DNA of 64,000 nt. Origin: Diphasiastrum complanatum. Lineage: Eukaryota > Streptophyta > Lycopodiopsida > Lycopodiales > Lycopodiaceae. The stretch is taken from the NCBI GenBank assembly GCA_029204225.1, contig CM055096.1:44253967-44317966 (forward strand), given 5' to 3'. The translations under genes and the position numbers were made by a program. Shown piece by piece: positions 1-12,514 of the stretch. Positions within the stretch are counted from its first letter, which is position 1, and each line of letters opens with the position of its first letter. The notes below the pieces were generated by a model. It ran no database searches and was not told where the DNA came from. It was given only the letters and a program-made list of their open reading frames with translations.

Positions 1-218
1 TTTCTAGTCATACGTCCTCGTGTCTTCGTTGATCTTAAAGTCTTGGTATGTCACAAGGTGGTCATAACACACCTTCAATTGGAAGTTTTGTCACTTCTAT
101 ATGGGGTGGGACCCACTAGAGTATAATCGATTGAACTACTCGAAATTCACTTGAAGTAGGCCGATGCTCCACAAACCCTACAAGTATGCCAAAGAAATCT
201 ACAATGAAGCTTTATCTC

Positions 219-220
<2 letters not shown>

Positions 221-300
<80 letters not shown>

Positions 301-305
301 AGAGA
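221..305. repeat. (GA)n microsatellite
   Basis: About 85 bases of GA dinucleotide repeat with one slip near the right end. Repeat-encoded open frames (Ser-Leu or Arg-Glu) cross it on both strands and are not genes. Confidence 0.97.
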
Positions 306-3300
306 CAAAATTTCATTTAGTCCCTCTTGACAAAGCAAGAATGAAACCTTTTGAAGCCTTTATTCATAATCCAACAAGGTAACATATAGCTGAAAAGTAA
401 AATACGGTACTAAAAAAACACCATACAAAACCACTTTCAAGACGTTCAATTGATATCTGCCACCATCTCACAACACAAAATCGCACGAGTTAGTTCAGTG
501 GGGAAGACAGGTTTATAGTTGAGCGTCAATTGTTATCCATATAAAAAAAAAGTTATACTATTTAACAACTTGAATAATATTCTTAAATCATAATCTTGTC
601 TTCCCAAACAATATAAAATATTTTAGCGATAGGCCAAGCCCTAATATTACCATATTAGGACGAGTGCGATGCTGATCACTTTACGGGCAAATGGTCCATA
701 TCAATTAGTATTTATTTTTTAACAGAATATGAATAGTTTTAACTGTTTTCATTCTATTTAGCTTTTGGTGTGGACACGTGTGCTGGTGTTAGGGCAAATC
801 CATGCCATCCTAACCCAAGTGAGCTTTGTAGAGCAAGGTATGTCACACACTACTATCCATACTTCTGAGCATATCCATGCTTTCCAGTCATATCTCACCA
901 AAAGTCTAATCTGGCACTTATTCAAGCAGAGCTAAGTATTGCCATGGTTGATTGTATGATTGCTTTCATTTGCACCAATTTTCAAGGCATTTGGATAAGA
1001 GATGCAAAAGTTATTGCACTTTTACCAAAAGCTGTCAAAATAGGTGACTAAAATTTTCATTTCACTTTGTTTGCATTTTTCAGATTTGATTTGAGCTTTA
1101 ATCTCAAGTTTCTATCCATAGGATTTTGGAGCATTGTCTTAGCTTTGATCTGATCCATATGGCAGGTCATTTGGATTAGTATCCAAAAAGTTATGACAAA
1201 TCCTGATTTGTAGCTCTAGTTTTGCTAGTGTTCTTTCTTCAAATTTTCAGACCTGTTCTGTTGTAGGTTTGACCTATCAAATCACATCCAATCATTGATC
1301 TGATCCTATGGGCTGATAGAGCTTGTTGTTAGCTTTTCATAGGTATTGAGTTTGTTTGATTTGGATCAATATTGACTAAGTTATGATCAAATTAGTTGAG
1401 ATGGATCAGACTAGCCAGAATTTTGAAAATTTTTTTTCCAAGTGAGAGAGAAGCACTTCAAATTTTCAACTCTGAAGTTTTGTTTTCTTTGTAAATTGTT
1501 TTTCACATTCTTCATTTTAAAGTTTTATTAAAAAAAAAAAACCATACTTAACCCACCCTACCTACTCTACGCTCTAAACCTAACCCTACCCTGCCCTGCC
1601 CGCGCTCCTTAGCCCTCTCTCTTTTCTTTTTTCTCGTTTCTCTTTTTCTACGTACTTTCCTCGGACTCGGTTGAGATTTCTTCTTTCCTCGGACTCGGTT
1701 GAAATTCCTTCTCTTCCTGGGACTCGGTCGAGAGATTTTGTTTTTATTGTTGCCAACTCTCCCAGGCCTGAGGGCATCGTCTGGCCGCACATTTCTCTTC
1801 CCATCTCCGACATATCCATAGTTTCCCTGATCAGAATTTCTAAACTCTTTTGTCTGAGTAGCAAATCCGTCAAGCCGTACAGAGAATTACGCACGTTCTT
1901 CTCCCCAGAATTCAAATATAAAGGAGATGGATCGTTACAACCATCTTTCCATTACAGCAACACCAGAGTTGTGTCTTGAAGAAACTCCGTAGGTGCCACA
2001 AAATTGATGAAGTTGGTGGCGATGCAGAGCATTTATGTGAAAGCACATTCACAGTCCTGTCAAGCTGCGCAATGCCATTGCAAGATTTAGCTGCTCTGCT
2101 CAGAAGCTTAATTACCAAAAATTTTGCCATCGCCATCTCTCTTTACCCCTTGCTTGCACCCCCTTCAACAACTTATCTCAGACCTTGTATCCTATAGGAG
2201 TGAAACTTCGACCAATCAATTCCCCTACAAAACGTGCAGCAACTCCAATCTCTTCAAGTAATGGGTACCTTGTGTCTACTACGCCCATATTTTAGGCAAA
2301 TTAAAAAGCATAAAGTGTCATATGTTTTTTTGCAATTTCATAACAAAATTCAAGTTGCATATTACATGCAATATTTTCAAGAATTAAATAGTATACAAAA
2401 CTACATAAATTTTATTCCATTCCATAAAATGCAGCAACATATTGAATTTCAGTGTTGACGCCTTTTCTAATTTCATGATACCTTTTCTGCTTGCATACAT
2501 AATAAAACATTTTTTGATTTTACCAACACATTAGAGAATAACAACACATTTGAGTTTTTTTTTTGGGTTAAAAAAAAAAAACCAGCTTCGCTAAAAATGT
2601 TGAAACCTCATGGCGACTCATGTAAGTTTTCTAATTGCATACACAATAAAATAATTTTTGATTGTACCAACACATTAGACAACCAATTGTCACCACATTG
2701 GATATTCAAAAAACCCTCATCTAATAGAGAAAAAGGTTGAACACTTTTTTCATTTGAATCAAGATATTTTTCATTCTTGAAAAAAACACAAATGCATACA
2801 TGTGTACCAAAAATTGTTTGGTCAAAGTATTGGCCTTCGAGCAAGTCATAGTCTCAATGTAATGTCACTCTTTCAGCTTTTTCATGTAACTCCTCCAACT
2901 TTTTAAACTACTTTCTAATCTCTATACTAACATGTAGTGCATATATTCTTGCTTTGATATGAATGGCTATTATCAAAAGTAACCTATTGTCATTGCTGCC
3001 ACCAAAACTATCTCCCTATCAGTGCAAAACAATTTCCACATATGCCCCTTGAATCACTATGTTATAAAAACAGAATCAACTCAATTCCGCTGTAGAGTCT
3101 TCATAATTTCTACAACACTAGAGGGATTAGCTACGTTGAGAGAGATGTAACAATTTGTGAGATTTCCGAATGTAGGTCCATAAGAGGTATTAGCATTGTG
3201 TGTGAAGGTGCAATTTGTCATGTGCTTGTAAATGCCTGAATCAAGCTCTGCAATGGTGGCTGGATTGTTCCAAAATTCCATATCATCATCAATTAGCTTT

Positions 3301-3599
3301 GAATTCTGAACCATGCCAGAAGAAACTTGGAGAGCTGGAATCTGTGAGTTAGTAGGCTCTGAGGGCATTCCTTGAACAAAAATATGTTGTTTAGGCTTTA
3401 AAGAGGCTGAATCAATGCTTTAAAGAGGCTGAATCTGGCACTATGTTTCGTTAATCTCTCTCTCTATGCATCCTTGTGGTGTAAATCCGACTATCTTTTG
3501 GTCGCAAACCTTTACCTTACGTGGATTCATAGGCTAACAAAGGCTTTTTTTCATGATTTTAGTCCTTAGATTGGTTTCAGGATGCTGTTGATCTTGGTT
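306..3599. other. AT-rich spacer, no recognisable gene
   Basis: No family-level protein similarity could be read in any frame. A CACGTG core flanked by A and T occurs at 775-780. A 95-codon antisense frame at 3081-3368 is rich in Asn and Thr and has no motif I recognise. The poly-A stretch at 1529-1540 is followed by C-rich sequence that superficially resembles telomere repeat but does not repeat regularly. Confidence 0.6.
1657..1735. repeat. three-copy minisatellite, about 27-bp unit
   Basis: The phrase TTCCTCGGACTCGGTTGA recurs three times in tandem with small changes (third copy CTGGGACTCGGTCGA), separated by T/C-rich spacers. The overlapping short frames on both strands are explained by this repeat. 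Confidence 0.8.
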
Positions 3600-3749
3600 A
3601 TGGGGATCCCCTACCTCCCCCTAATTGTTTTATTCAAACCTATGATGTTGCATAGTTATATTATTCAAACTGATTGTGCTACCTGCATTGCTGCTGGGCC
3701 AGAGGATAGAATACTCTGCATCATTGATCTCCTAGATACCTTGCATTGA

Positions 3750-6519
3750 GTGAAAATTTATATGAATTATGGAAAAAATCATATTGATCCTTTGGGAACT
3801 GTGGAAACTTTTGCTGCTGATTTAGCCAGTCTTGCTGAAAAATATGAGGATGAAGAAATATTTTGTAATCAACATATTAGAAAAGTCTTTTACTGCCTAG
3901 AAAAAGAAAATGACTATCTTTCTGCTGAACCCGCTCCTTCCATTCCTGATACACCTCTCTCTCCACACCCTCTTGTCTTTTTAGATGAGTTAGATGAAGA
4001 TATTGTTTCACAACTTGAAATCTTTTCTCAAGACATCTGTGATATCGGACACCAATCTACCTTTGAGTTCTACCAAGCCAAGAGCTGCCAGATTCTTATG
4101 GTTCCTAGCTGCACTATTGAGTTCAGGTTTGCTCGTACCGCTTTTAAACTCTGGAGCCTACCCACTATGAACCTCCTCTCTCCTTTACCTATCGAACTCT
4201 GGATTTGCGTGCACACATGATTGAAAAAGAAGCACAATCTTGCAAACTTGTCGCTCTGAACAAAAACACCGCACTTGAGACCCCTGTTGCCTTTGACAAT
4301 ATTATTCGCATGAACTTGTTCGAACCCTCTCGATGCCCTTCTGAGCAGACCTGGGCTCGTGTTCGTGGCCATTTTGACACTGGTTTTAGTAGAATGAATA
4401 TGCACCAAGCCAGAATTTGGAACTGGAAAAAACTCTTCTTCAAATGCAGATGTGGTGACAAGTGCAAGAATAATTTCTCTATTGTCTGGCTCGATCATGG
4501 CATTTAGTTCATGATAAACAACCTAAGTAAATTCTTCCCTGGTGCATCCCTCCAAAATCAGATGAGTGCCTTTTTCCTTTGGCTACATAAGCCCGCCAGA
4601 AATGTTGTCAAGTCACATCTCACTTTCCTTTTCTTACACCAGCACATGATTGATGCATCTATAGAGTTTGCCGCAAACCCTTTTTCCAAACTCCTTGCTC
4701 ATCTAGGAGATGCCGAAAATATCAGAGAGATTGAATGCCTCCGCAAAAGACCAAGTTTTTCTACCCTCCAAGATAAATTCTTCCATAGCTCAAATAAAAG
4801 AACTGGCTCTTTCAACTTACACAATCCAAGTTCAATGGTGTCCGTAGGCAAGGTATGGGTAAAAGGAAAAGTTTACAGGATACAAAGGGAAGGAAGGACA
4901 AGATAGTGGTACTTAAGAAGACTTTCCAGTTAAAAAGCTAAACTTTTATAGGGATTGACTGGCTCGCAGGATGACAAAGCTTTGGAAAGGAGAATTCTCA
5001 CTAGGAATATGGTGGATCGACTTCAGCTCAGCACACATAAGGACAAGGCAAAGATCTTTTTACTCTACACTACTGTAACAAGATGGTTGAGACTATTCAT
5101 GTGAGAAACTTTTACGCTCACATTTTAGTATAGATCTTTGGCCTTATACACGAGTCCTTTTATGATATTGTGTTTGCTTGGTCATACATGCCTAACATCA
5201 AAAGTGAACGGTACTTTCCATTTGCAATTTTGAAAACAAAAATCTATACATTTATGTTCTTGCTCTTCTCTGAAATGTTTCAAAAATTTCATTTCCCAAA
5301 ACTTTGAGCATGTTTGAACAACAGATTGCAATATAATTAGGAGTAAGTATCTCAAAAAATCTATTAAAAAAGGTCTTAATCATATTGCTTTGCAACACAC
5401 TTGTATATACAGTGTGGTTGATGAACTTTATGATGGATGGATTAAACTTATGAAACTTCTACCGGTTTATGCAATTGGACGAAGACACAATGTTAAAACA
5501 TGCTGACATTTGTAGGCTTACCGCTATCGAGTTCTTAAAAAAAAAAAAGGATTCAAGGGAATACCGTAACACTACAAAAGAAGACTGATGCCAACAATGA
5601 ACAACAATGGCTAAGCAAAAAATCTATATATCAGTGGGGTTGATAGAGCACAACACTTTCATTTGTATACATCTTGTCAGAATACTTGCAATTGAACGGC
5701 TTGATAGTCAAGACTTTGAACCTTTCCCTGATAAATCAAATAATTATGTTCAATCTTCTCTTGAACATATCAAGGCTACTATGGGAAATATACTACCCGA
5801 CGATTTCATTTATTCAAACGAACTCCCCTATCTTTTATGTACATTCAAAGCTCATAAGAATTCTTTCAGATGGATCACTAACGCCCATGAGTGTTATTTT
5901 TCTGGACTCGCTAAATTCCTGATAGAGGTTCTTGGTATGCTGCATCCTTTCATCATGAAAGGTGCAGAACTTAAGGCAAAAACATAGAAGAGCTACCTAT
6001 ATGTGGATATAGCTTTATTTTGACTTCTATCTCAATATACCCAAGGACATTTACTGCATAAAAGCCGCAGACATCTCTAAATGTTACGAAAATATATCCC
6101 TGGACGGGACCAGATGATCTTAAAACAATTATGGAAAAAGTGATCATGTTTGTTTTCAAATTTACAAACGGGAAAACTCTTTGTTATAAGTGGATAGCAA
6201 GAGTCAAAGAGTTTCAATTGACCTAGAACAAGAAGACTGTAGAGGGATGGTATACTATTGATATGGAAACTATTTGTGCTTGGAATGCTATGTTGATAGA
6301 TAATTGCATTGTTAGACTTGGTAACCGCACGTGGAGACAGATATGAGGGATTCCCATGGGTTTTTCTTGCTCACCATTATGGTGTAACTGGTATCTTTCA
6401 TATTTTGAAATGCGGTTTATTAAAAGATTAGCAAAACTGTAGCAAATAAATTTTATGAATGATTTCAAATGTTCGTTAAGACATATTGATGACAAATGCT
6501 TTATCAATAACCTCTTAAT
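3750..6519 (+). pseudogene. decayed non-Ty1/Ty3 reverse transcriptase, 5' part (Penelope-like?)
   Basis: Several plus-strand frames interrupted by stops and frameshifts read as one decayed retroelement protein. Visible blocks in order: an N-terminal region (3750-4220, 4205-4906) with a Cys cluster (CRCGDKC) near 4446; LPYLLCTFKAHK near 5827, like the 'lpK-HK' block before the RT palm; DISKCYENI at 6070, like palm motif A with its Asp; GIPMGFSCSPLW at 6347, like motif B; and HIDD followed by CFIN at 6482-6508, like motif C with both catalytic Asp. Stops lie inside (for example TGA at 6344), and the blocks sit in all three forward frames. The IPMG-SP-IDD pattern differs from Ty1-copia (YVDD) and Ty3-gypsy (YLDD). 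A Penelope-like or other non-LTR retroelement is my inference. No GIY-YIG endonuclease was seen. The sequence is cut at 6519 by a copia insertion and resumes at 12520. Confidence 0.65.
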
Positions 6520-7210
6520 TGTGAAAAATTGCCTACATTGGCAAATCTAGCCATGTAGAATATTGTACATTTTGTCAATATTGTTTGTTGGTTACTTGAA
6601 TGGCCAAAGTGCCACTTGTACATACACACCTAAAGTAGGTTACCACGAGTCAAGAGGAGTGGTTGTGTCTATTTGGTAGTGATTCCTACTTTGTAGGATC
6701 TAGACCATGATTTATGATGAGATTTGTACCTACCATGCACCTACCAAGCATGACTCTTGGATCTAGCCTAGGGTTTTCACATTAGGGCAAGAAAGTGGAG
6801 TCTACTTCCTTATTACATGCTGGATTTTCACCTAACTTTGCAAAGGAAGTGTGTTTTACTATGTATTTCCATTCTCCATAGTGAGAAGATAGAAACTTTT
6901 TGGAGCCTCAAGGAGAAACTCGAGTTTCCTCTCATTGTATGGTGATTACTCTATTTTTCTAATGAAACCCAGCTTTGGCACTTTGTAAACACCGTCTACA
7001 GGCCGTACTACAGCCTTATTTCCACACGTGTGGAGTTGGATTAGACTATTTGATCAATGCTTTGATTGTCTCTACTTGTTTCCTATCAAGCTGCTAAACT
7101 AGATCTTGTTTTCTGATGACTAGTTTCTGATAGATTGTTTAACAAGCATACAATCACCTTGTGGATCATTCAAAGATCCATTTATGGTCCTTAGTACTGT
7201 ACTTTTCACA
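6520..7210 (+). repeat. 5' LTR of the complete copia element
   Basis: 691 bp, TG...CA, starting TGTGAAAAATTG directly after TTAAT and ending CTTTTCACA directly before the primer-binding site. It should carry promoter and polyadenylation signals. It contains the palindrome CCACACGTGTGG at 7022-7033, a G-box-type core, about 180 bp before the LTR end. Confidence 0.97.
7023..7032. promoter_or_regulatory. CACACGTGTG palindrome (G-box core) in 5' LTR
   Basis: Perfect 10-bp palindrome with a CACGTG core, the site class bound by plant bZIP and bHLH factors. The same decamer recurs in other copia LTRs or leaders here (23554, 23574, 23985, 56458) and at 43671. A regulatory role is inferred. Confidence 0.5.
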
Positions 7211-7223
7211 TGGTATCAGAGCC
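7211..7223 (+). other. primer-binding site, initiator tRNA-Met type
   Basis: TGGTATCAGAGCC follows the 5' LTR end with no gap. This is the usual plant copia primer-binding site complementary to the 3' end of tRNA-Met and primes minus-strand synthesis. Confidence 0.95.
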
Positions 7224-7841
7224 AAGTACAAGGCCATTGATATGTGTTTGAATCTAATCCAGTTTTAGCAGGTTTTGGTGCAAAAAGCTAGTATTGGAAG
7301 GGCGAGTTGGTATCCAGGTTTTGGTGAGGGGATTTGATCCCAAACTTTTTCAGGATCAAAATCCGTACTGTTCACACGTGTGGGCATATCTGAACCAGCA
7401 TTTAATAACCCATATTCATTGGATCATAGAAAATTCATATGGTGTCAGTTTGATGTAATTTTTGGTGCAAATCCTAGGATAAGCTACCAAGATCACTTGC
7501 CATTGATTAGTTTTGAATTTGTTTCATGAAAACTAATTAATCTAGGCTGATTTCAGACCTTCTTAAAGTGGAAGCCAGGTCTTGAAAGTACATCAAAGTG
7601 AATGAGAGAGATAGAGTCAGTTTTTGTCCAAGAATAGCCAAGATTGGCAAGATTTGCTTGAGTGTAGTTTTCATCTCATCTTATTTTCATTCCAGCTTGT
7701 GAGGGAGTGATAGAACTGTGATTACAAATCCATCTGTTGGATTAGAAGTCAACATTTGAGTGAAACACTGCAAGTTTGAAACCTTTGTGAGTTTCAGGTC
7801 CAAACAAATCTATATCTTGTGTGTAGAATCTTGCTAGTAAG

Positions 7842-10800
7842 ATGGGATCAGTGGGAGCCTACCTTCTAGAAGCTAGTGAGAGGTTAAATTCTACCAATTA
7901 TGCTATTTGGAAAGTGAGGATGGAGTCACTAATGGTGCTCCAGGATCTTTATGAGTTTCTAATAGATGATGAAGATGAACCTCTAGGTGCACAGGAATTA
8001 GTGAGATACAAGAAGAGGTCTAGGCTTGCACTTCACTGTATTAAGATGAATGTAAGCAATGATCTTTTAAGGGAAGTATCATCATGTAAGAGTGCTAAAG
8101 AGGCTTGGGAATCTTTAAAATCTATCTATGAGTCTAGTAACACTTCGAGGGTTCTCATGCTTAGGAACCAGATTCTACAAAGCATGAAGAGGAGTGATGA
8201 GAATGCACAAGATTATGTGCTAAGAATCAAGTCTCTTAATAAGGAGTTAGCTTCCATTGGAGAGAAGATTCAAGATAGTGAGCTTGTTCAGATTGTCCTA
8301 AATGGTCTAGGGAGTGGCTTTACAAATTTGGTCCAAAGCTTTGCAATCCAAGACACTTTGCCTACTATAGAAAAGCTACACAGTGTATTAGTAGCTGAAG
8401 AGTGTAGGATGTTGCATACCAATGCAAGAATGAATGCTATTTCTCTGCAGGATGGTGATGAGAAAGCTAATTTCTCATTTAAAAGCAAGAAGAAGACCAA
8501 TGGCAAGAAGAAGCACTTCAAGGAGACCAAGGAGGAGGATGAGGCTTCAAGCTCAAAGGGCAAGATCAAAGACAAGTCCAAGTACAAATGTTTTTTCTGT
8601 GGAAAGAAAGGACATTTTGCATCAGAATGTCTCAAGAAGAAGAAGGCACAAGAGAGCAAACAAAGCAACATTGCACATCAGGAGGAAGAGGAGGATGAAG
8701 AGTCATCCTTGATGGTTTCCAACAAACCACCATCATCCAAGAGCAACACCAATGATTCTTGGTGGATTGATAGTGGGGCAAGTTCCCACATGACATATCA
8801 AAAGGACATATTCTCCACCTTACTTTCTTACAATGACTTACATAGATCAATCTATACTGCAAGTAGTCAAGAATGTAAGATAAGTGGAATAGGAACAATT
8901 CCCTTGTATGTGGGATCATCCAAAAGGATGAATCTAGATAATGTTCTTTATGTTCCTAAGTTAACCAAGAATTTGCATAGTGTTGGCCAGTTAATGGATA
9001 ATGGCCTAGATGTACAATTTAAGCATGGAGTTTGTTCCATCCTTAGAAATGATGAATGTATAGCCAAAGGCTTTAAGCAAGGTAGATTGTTTAAGCTTGA
9101 TGCTAATATTGCAGTGGAGAGTGTTAACTTGGCAAAGGCGGAGCTATCAAAGGTGGAACTGTGGCACAAAAGGTTGGGCCACCCCAACTACAAAGCCATG
9201 GAATCTATGACTACAAAGGAGCTTGCAGTTGGACTCTCCAAGCATTTGTCAAAGTGTGGGAAGAGATGTGAAGCATGCAGTCTCTCAAAGGCTCACAAGC
9301 TACCCTTCTCAAGATCTACATCAAGATCAAACTCTCCTCTTGAACTCATCCATTCGGATGTTCATAGTTTTTCACATGAGTCTCATGGTGGTGCCAAGTA
9401 CTATGTAATCTTCATTGATGACTATTCTAGATTTTGTTGGATGTACCTCTTGTCTAGCAAATCAATGGTGTTTGATTCTTTTGTAAAGTTCAAGACTTTG
9501 GTAGAAAATCAACTTAGTACCAAGATTAAGGTATTAAGGAGTGATAATGGAGGTGAATATGTCTCCAATAAGTTGATTGACTTTTGTATTTCTAATGGCA
9601 TAAAGAGGGAGTTGTCATGTCCATACACCCCTCAACAAAATGGAGTGAGTGAGAGAAGAAATAGATCTCTTTGTGAGTGTGCTAAGGCCTTAAGGCTAGA
9701 TGCTTCTCTATCCAAACCATTTTGGGGTGAAGCAATAACTTGTGCTAACTATTTGTGCAATAGATTGCCAAACCAAGCCATTGGAGGAATCACACCATTT
9801 GAAGCTCTATTTGGAGAGAAGCCCAATCTCAAAGATCTCAAAGTTTTTGGATCCACTTGCTATGTACACCAATCCTTGGATAAGAGAAGGAAGGATGATG
9901 CAACATCCATCAAAGGCATCTTTGTGGGATATGGTGAGAATAGCAAAGGTTATAGAGTCTTCAATCCCATCACTAGCAAGGTGATAGTGAGTAGGGATGT
10001 TATTTTTTATGAAGGACATGCTTGTGATTTGGATGATAATGCTACTAATCATCTTGATGCCAAGGATCATGCTAGGATGGAGGAGGAGCTTCCAAGTGAA
10101 GAAGAACTTGAGGATCCACCTCAAGATGCAAGAACTCCAAGAACTCCAAGAAGATCTACAAGGGCAAGATCTGAGCCATTGAGGCTCACCTATGATGGTC
10201 AAGGTGATCAAAGGGAAGGCTCATCATCTTTCACATCTTACACCTTTCTTACTTCAATGTTAGATGAGCCAACATGCTATGAAGATGCTTGTAAGTCTAA
10301 AAGTTGGATGGATGCTATGCAAGTAGAGTATGATGCTCTTATTGAGAATCATACTTGGGAATTTGTGGATCTTCCTCAAGGGAAGAAACCTCTTGATTGC
10401 AAGTGGGTGTTTAGATTGAAGTATAATCAAGATGGATCAATAAGCAAGCATAAAGCTAGGCTTGTTGCCAAAGGTTTTTTACAAACCAAAGGCATTGACT
10501 ATGATGAGACTTTTGCTCCTGTGGCTAAGCTTGTTACTATCAGGTTGATCATTAGTCTTGCTACAACCTTCAATTGGGAGCTATTCCAACTTGACTTCAC
10601 AAATGCATTCCTCAATGGTTATTTGGAGGAAGAGATCTACATGAGGCAACCCGAGGGCTTCATCAAGGCAAAGCATGAAGGAAAGGTGTGTTTTTTGAAG
10701 AAGAGCCTTTATGGGCTCAAGCAAGCACCTAGAGCATGGTACTCTAGGCTAAACTCTTTTCTCATTTCCATCAATTTTGTAATGAGTGCCTATGATCCAT

Positions 10801-11864
10801 CATTGTATATAAGTTTTCATGATGGCATGATCATTATTCTTGTTTTGTATGTAGATGACATTATCTTGAGTGGTAATGATCTAGATGGAATTAGAAATGT
10901 AAAAATTGCTTTAGCAAAAGAGTTTAAGATGGTAGATCTCGGCCTATTGAGCTTCATTCTTGGAATAGAGGTTATTAGAGGATGTGATTTTAGCTTCATT
11001 TGTCAATCTAAATATGCTACATCCATCCTAGATAGATTTGGAATGAAGAATTGTAAAGGCATTGAGACACCAATGGAGCAACATGTAAAAGCATCTACTG
11101 GTTGTGATGAAGCATCCTTTGAGGACATCACATTATATAGAAGGCTTATTGGCTCCTTGATCTATTTATCTATAACTAGACCTGATCTTAGTTATAGTGT
11201 TGGAAAGTTAAGCCAATTCATGCAAAGTCCTCTAGTTTCACATTGGAAGATGGCCAAAAGAGTTCTTAGATACATTTCATTCACTAAGAATTTTGGTATT
11301 TTGTATAGAGGAACTAATCTTGGCTTAAGAGCCTATAGTGACTCGGATTTTGCAGGTGACAAAGTGGATAGAAGATCAACAAGTGCCTTTGCCACCTTTC
11401 TATGTGATGGAGTAGTATCATGGCTTTCCAAAAAGCAAGATACCATCTCCCTATCTTCCACAGAATCCGAATACAAGGCCTTGACATCAACATGCAAGGA
11501 GGTCTTGTGGCTCAAAAGGCTATTGGTGGAGCTTCATGTCATGGAGGAGGAGATCCCTATCATCTATTGTGACAACCAATCAGCCCAATCACTTGCAACT
11601 AATCCTACATTCCATGCAAGGAGCAAACACATCGAAATTGCTCATCATTTCGTGAGGGAAAAAGTGCAAGCTAAAGAGATCAAGCTCCAACACGTGCCAT
11701 CATCAAGTTGCTTGGCTGATTTGTTTACTAAACCTTTACCTAAAGATTCATTTGTCAAGCTTAGATCTTCAATTGGAGTTATTGATAAAAGCATTGTGAT
11801 CTCCAAGGCTAGATTTGAGGAGGAGTGTGAAAAATTGCCGACATTGGCAAATCTAGCCATGTAG
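7842..11864 (+). CDS. Ty1-copia Gag-Pol polyprotein, intact
   Basis: A 1340-residue polyprotein in one frame, a normal length for plant copia. In order: a helical Gag domain (about 1-245); a CCHC zinc knuckle CFFCGKKGHFASEC (250-263); aspartic protease WIDSGASSHM with catalytic Asp310; a pre-integrase block with LWHKRLGHPN near 438; integrase with D506, D568 and E604, which gives the canonical D-D-35-E spacing; reverse transcriptase from about 830 with motif A Asp918 and YVDD at 1003-1006; and RNase H with SDSDFAGD near 1166, TESEY near 1207 and ADLFTKPLP near 1291. The ATG at 7842 gives MGSVGAYLLEASERLN, which matches the start of the second copia copy at 19667. The last 12 codons and the stop lie inside the 3' LTR. 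Cleavage into mature enzymes by its own protease is assumed. No defect was seen. Confidence 0.97.
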   Translation: MGSVGAYLLEASERLNSTNYAIWKVRMESLMVLQDLYEFLIDDEDEPLGAQELVRYKKRSRLALHCIKMNVSNDLLREVSSCKSAKEAWESLKSIYESSNTSRVLMLRNQILQSMKRSDENAQDYVLRIKSLNKELASIGEKIQDSELVQIVLNGLGSGFTNLVQSFAIQDTLPTIEKLHSVLVAEECRMLHTNARMNAISLQDGDEKANFSFKSKKKTNGKKKHFKETKEEDEASSSKGKIKDKSKYKCFFCGKKGHFASECLKKKKAQESKQSNIAHQEEEEDEESSLMVSNKPPSSKSNTNDSWWIDSGASSHMTYQKDIFSTLLSYNDLHRSIYTASSQECKISGIGTIPLYVGSSKRMNLDNVLYVPKLTKNLHSVGQLMDNGLDVQFKHGVCSILRNDECIAKGFKQGRLFKLDANIAVESVNLAKAELSKVELWHKRLGHPNYKAMESMTTKELAVGLSKHLSKCGKRCEACSLSKAHKLPFSRSTSRSNSPLELIHSDVHSFSHESHGGAKYYVIFIDDYSRFCWMYLLSSKSMVFDSFVKFKTLVENQLSTKIKVLRSDNGGEYVSNKLIDFCISNGIKRELSCPYTPQQNGVSERRNRSLCECAKALRLDASLSKPFWGEAITCANYLCNRLPNQAIGGITPFEALFGEKPNLKDLKVFGSTCYVHQSLDKRRKDDATSIKGIFVGYGENSKGYRVFNPITSKVIVSRDVIFYEGHACDLDDNATNHLDAKDHARMEEELPSEEELEDPPQDARTPRTPRRSTRARSEPLRLTYDGQGDQREGSSSFTSYTFLTSMLDEPTCYEDACKSKSWMDAMQVEYDALIENHTWEFVDLPQGKKPLDCKWVFRLKYNQDGSISKHKARLVAKGFLQTKGIDYDETFAPVAKLVTIRLIISLATTFNWELFQLDFTNAFLNGYLEEEIYMRQPEGFIKAKHEGKVCFLKKSLYGLKQAPRAWYSRLNSFLISINFVMSAYDPSLYISFHDGMIIILVLYVDDIILSGNDLDGIRNVKIALAKEFKMVDLGLLSFILGIEVIRGCDFSFICQSKYATSILDRFGMKNCKGIETPMEQHVKASTGCDEASFEDITLYRRLIGSLIYLSITRPDLSYSVGKLSQFMQSPLVSHWKMAKRVLRYISFTKNFGILYRGTNLGLRAYSDSDFAGDKVDRRSTSAFATFLCDGVVSWLSKKQDTISLSSTESEYKALTSTCKEVLWLKRLLVELHVMEEEIPIIYCDNQSAQSLATNPTFHARSKHIEIAHHFVREKVQAKEIKLQHVPSSSCLADLFTKPLPKDSFVKLRSSIGVIDKSIVISKARFEEECEKLPTLANLAM
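11817..11825 (+). other. polypurine tract
   Basis: GAGGAGGAG abuts the 3' LTR and still lies in the Gag-Pol frame. It would prime plus-strand DNA synthesis. Confidence 0.85.
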
Positions 11865-12514
11865 AATATTGTACATTTTGTCAATATTGTTTGTTGGTTA
11901 CTTGAATGGCCAAAGTGCCACTTGTACATACACACCTAAAGTAGGTTACCACGAGTCAAGAGGAGTGGTTGTGTCTATTTGGTAGTGATTCCTACTTTGT
12001 AGGATCTAGACCATGATTTATGATGAGATTTGTACCTACCATGCACCTACCAAGCATGACTCTTGGATCTAGACTAGGGTTTTCACATTAGGGCAAGAAT
12101 GGAGTCTACTTCCTTATTACATGCTGGATTTTCACCTAACTTTGCAAAGGAAGTGTGTTTTACTATGTATTTCCATTCTCCATAGTGAGAAGATAGAAAC
12201 TTTTTGGAGCCTCAAGGAGAAACTCGAGTTTCCTCTCATTGTATGGTGATTACTCTATTTTTCTAATGAAACCCAGCTTTGGCACTTTGTAAACACCATC
12301 TACAGGCCATACTACAGCCTTATTTCCACACGTGTGGAGTTGGATTAGACTATTTGATCAATGCTTTGATTGTCTCTACTTGTTTCCTATCAAGCTGCTA
12401 AACTAGATCTTGTTTTCTGATGACTAGTTTCTGATAGATTGTTTAACAAGCATACAATCACCTTGTGGATCATTCAAAGATCCATTTATGGTCCTTAGTA
12501 CTGTACTTTTCACA
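11826..12514 (+). repeat. 3' LTR of the complete copia element
   Basis: 689 bp, nearly identical to the 5' LTR. Its first 39 bases encode the end of Gag-Pol including the stop at 11862-11864. The palindrome CACACGTGTG is conserved at 12327-12336. Confidence 0.97.

Noticed and set aside
147-382. Ser-Leu and Arg-Glu open frames
   Set aside because: They are translations of the (GA)n repeat. The same holds for all long frames at 25198-28659 that consist of these dipeptides.
1550-1605. Telomere-like CCTAACCC words
   Set aside because: The repeats are irregular and do not form a run of a plant telomere unit.
8288-8671. Antisense frames within the intact copia Gag-Pol (and others up to 11935)
   Set aside because: They are shadows of the real gene with no independent support.
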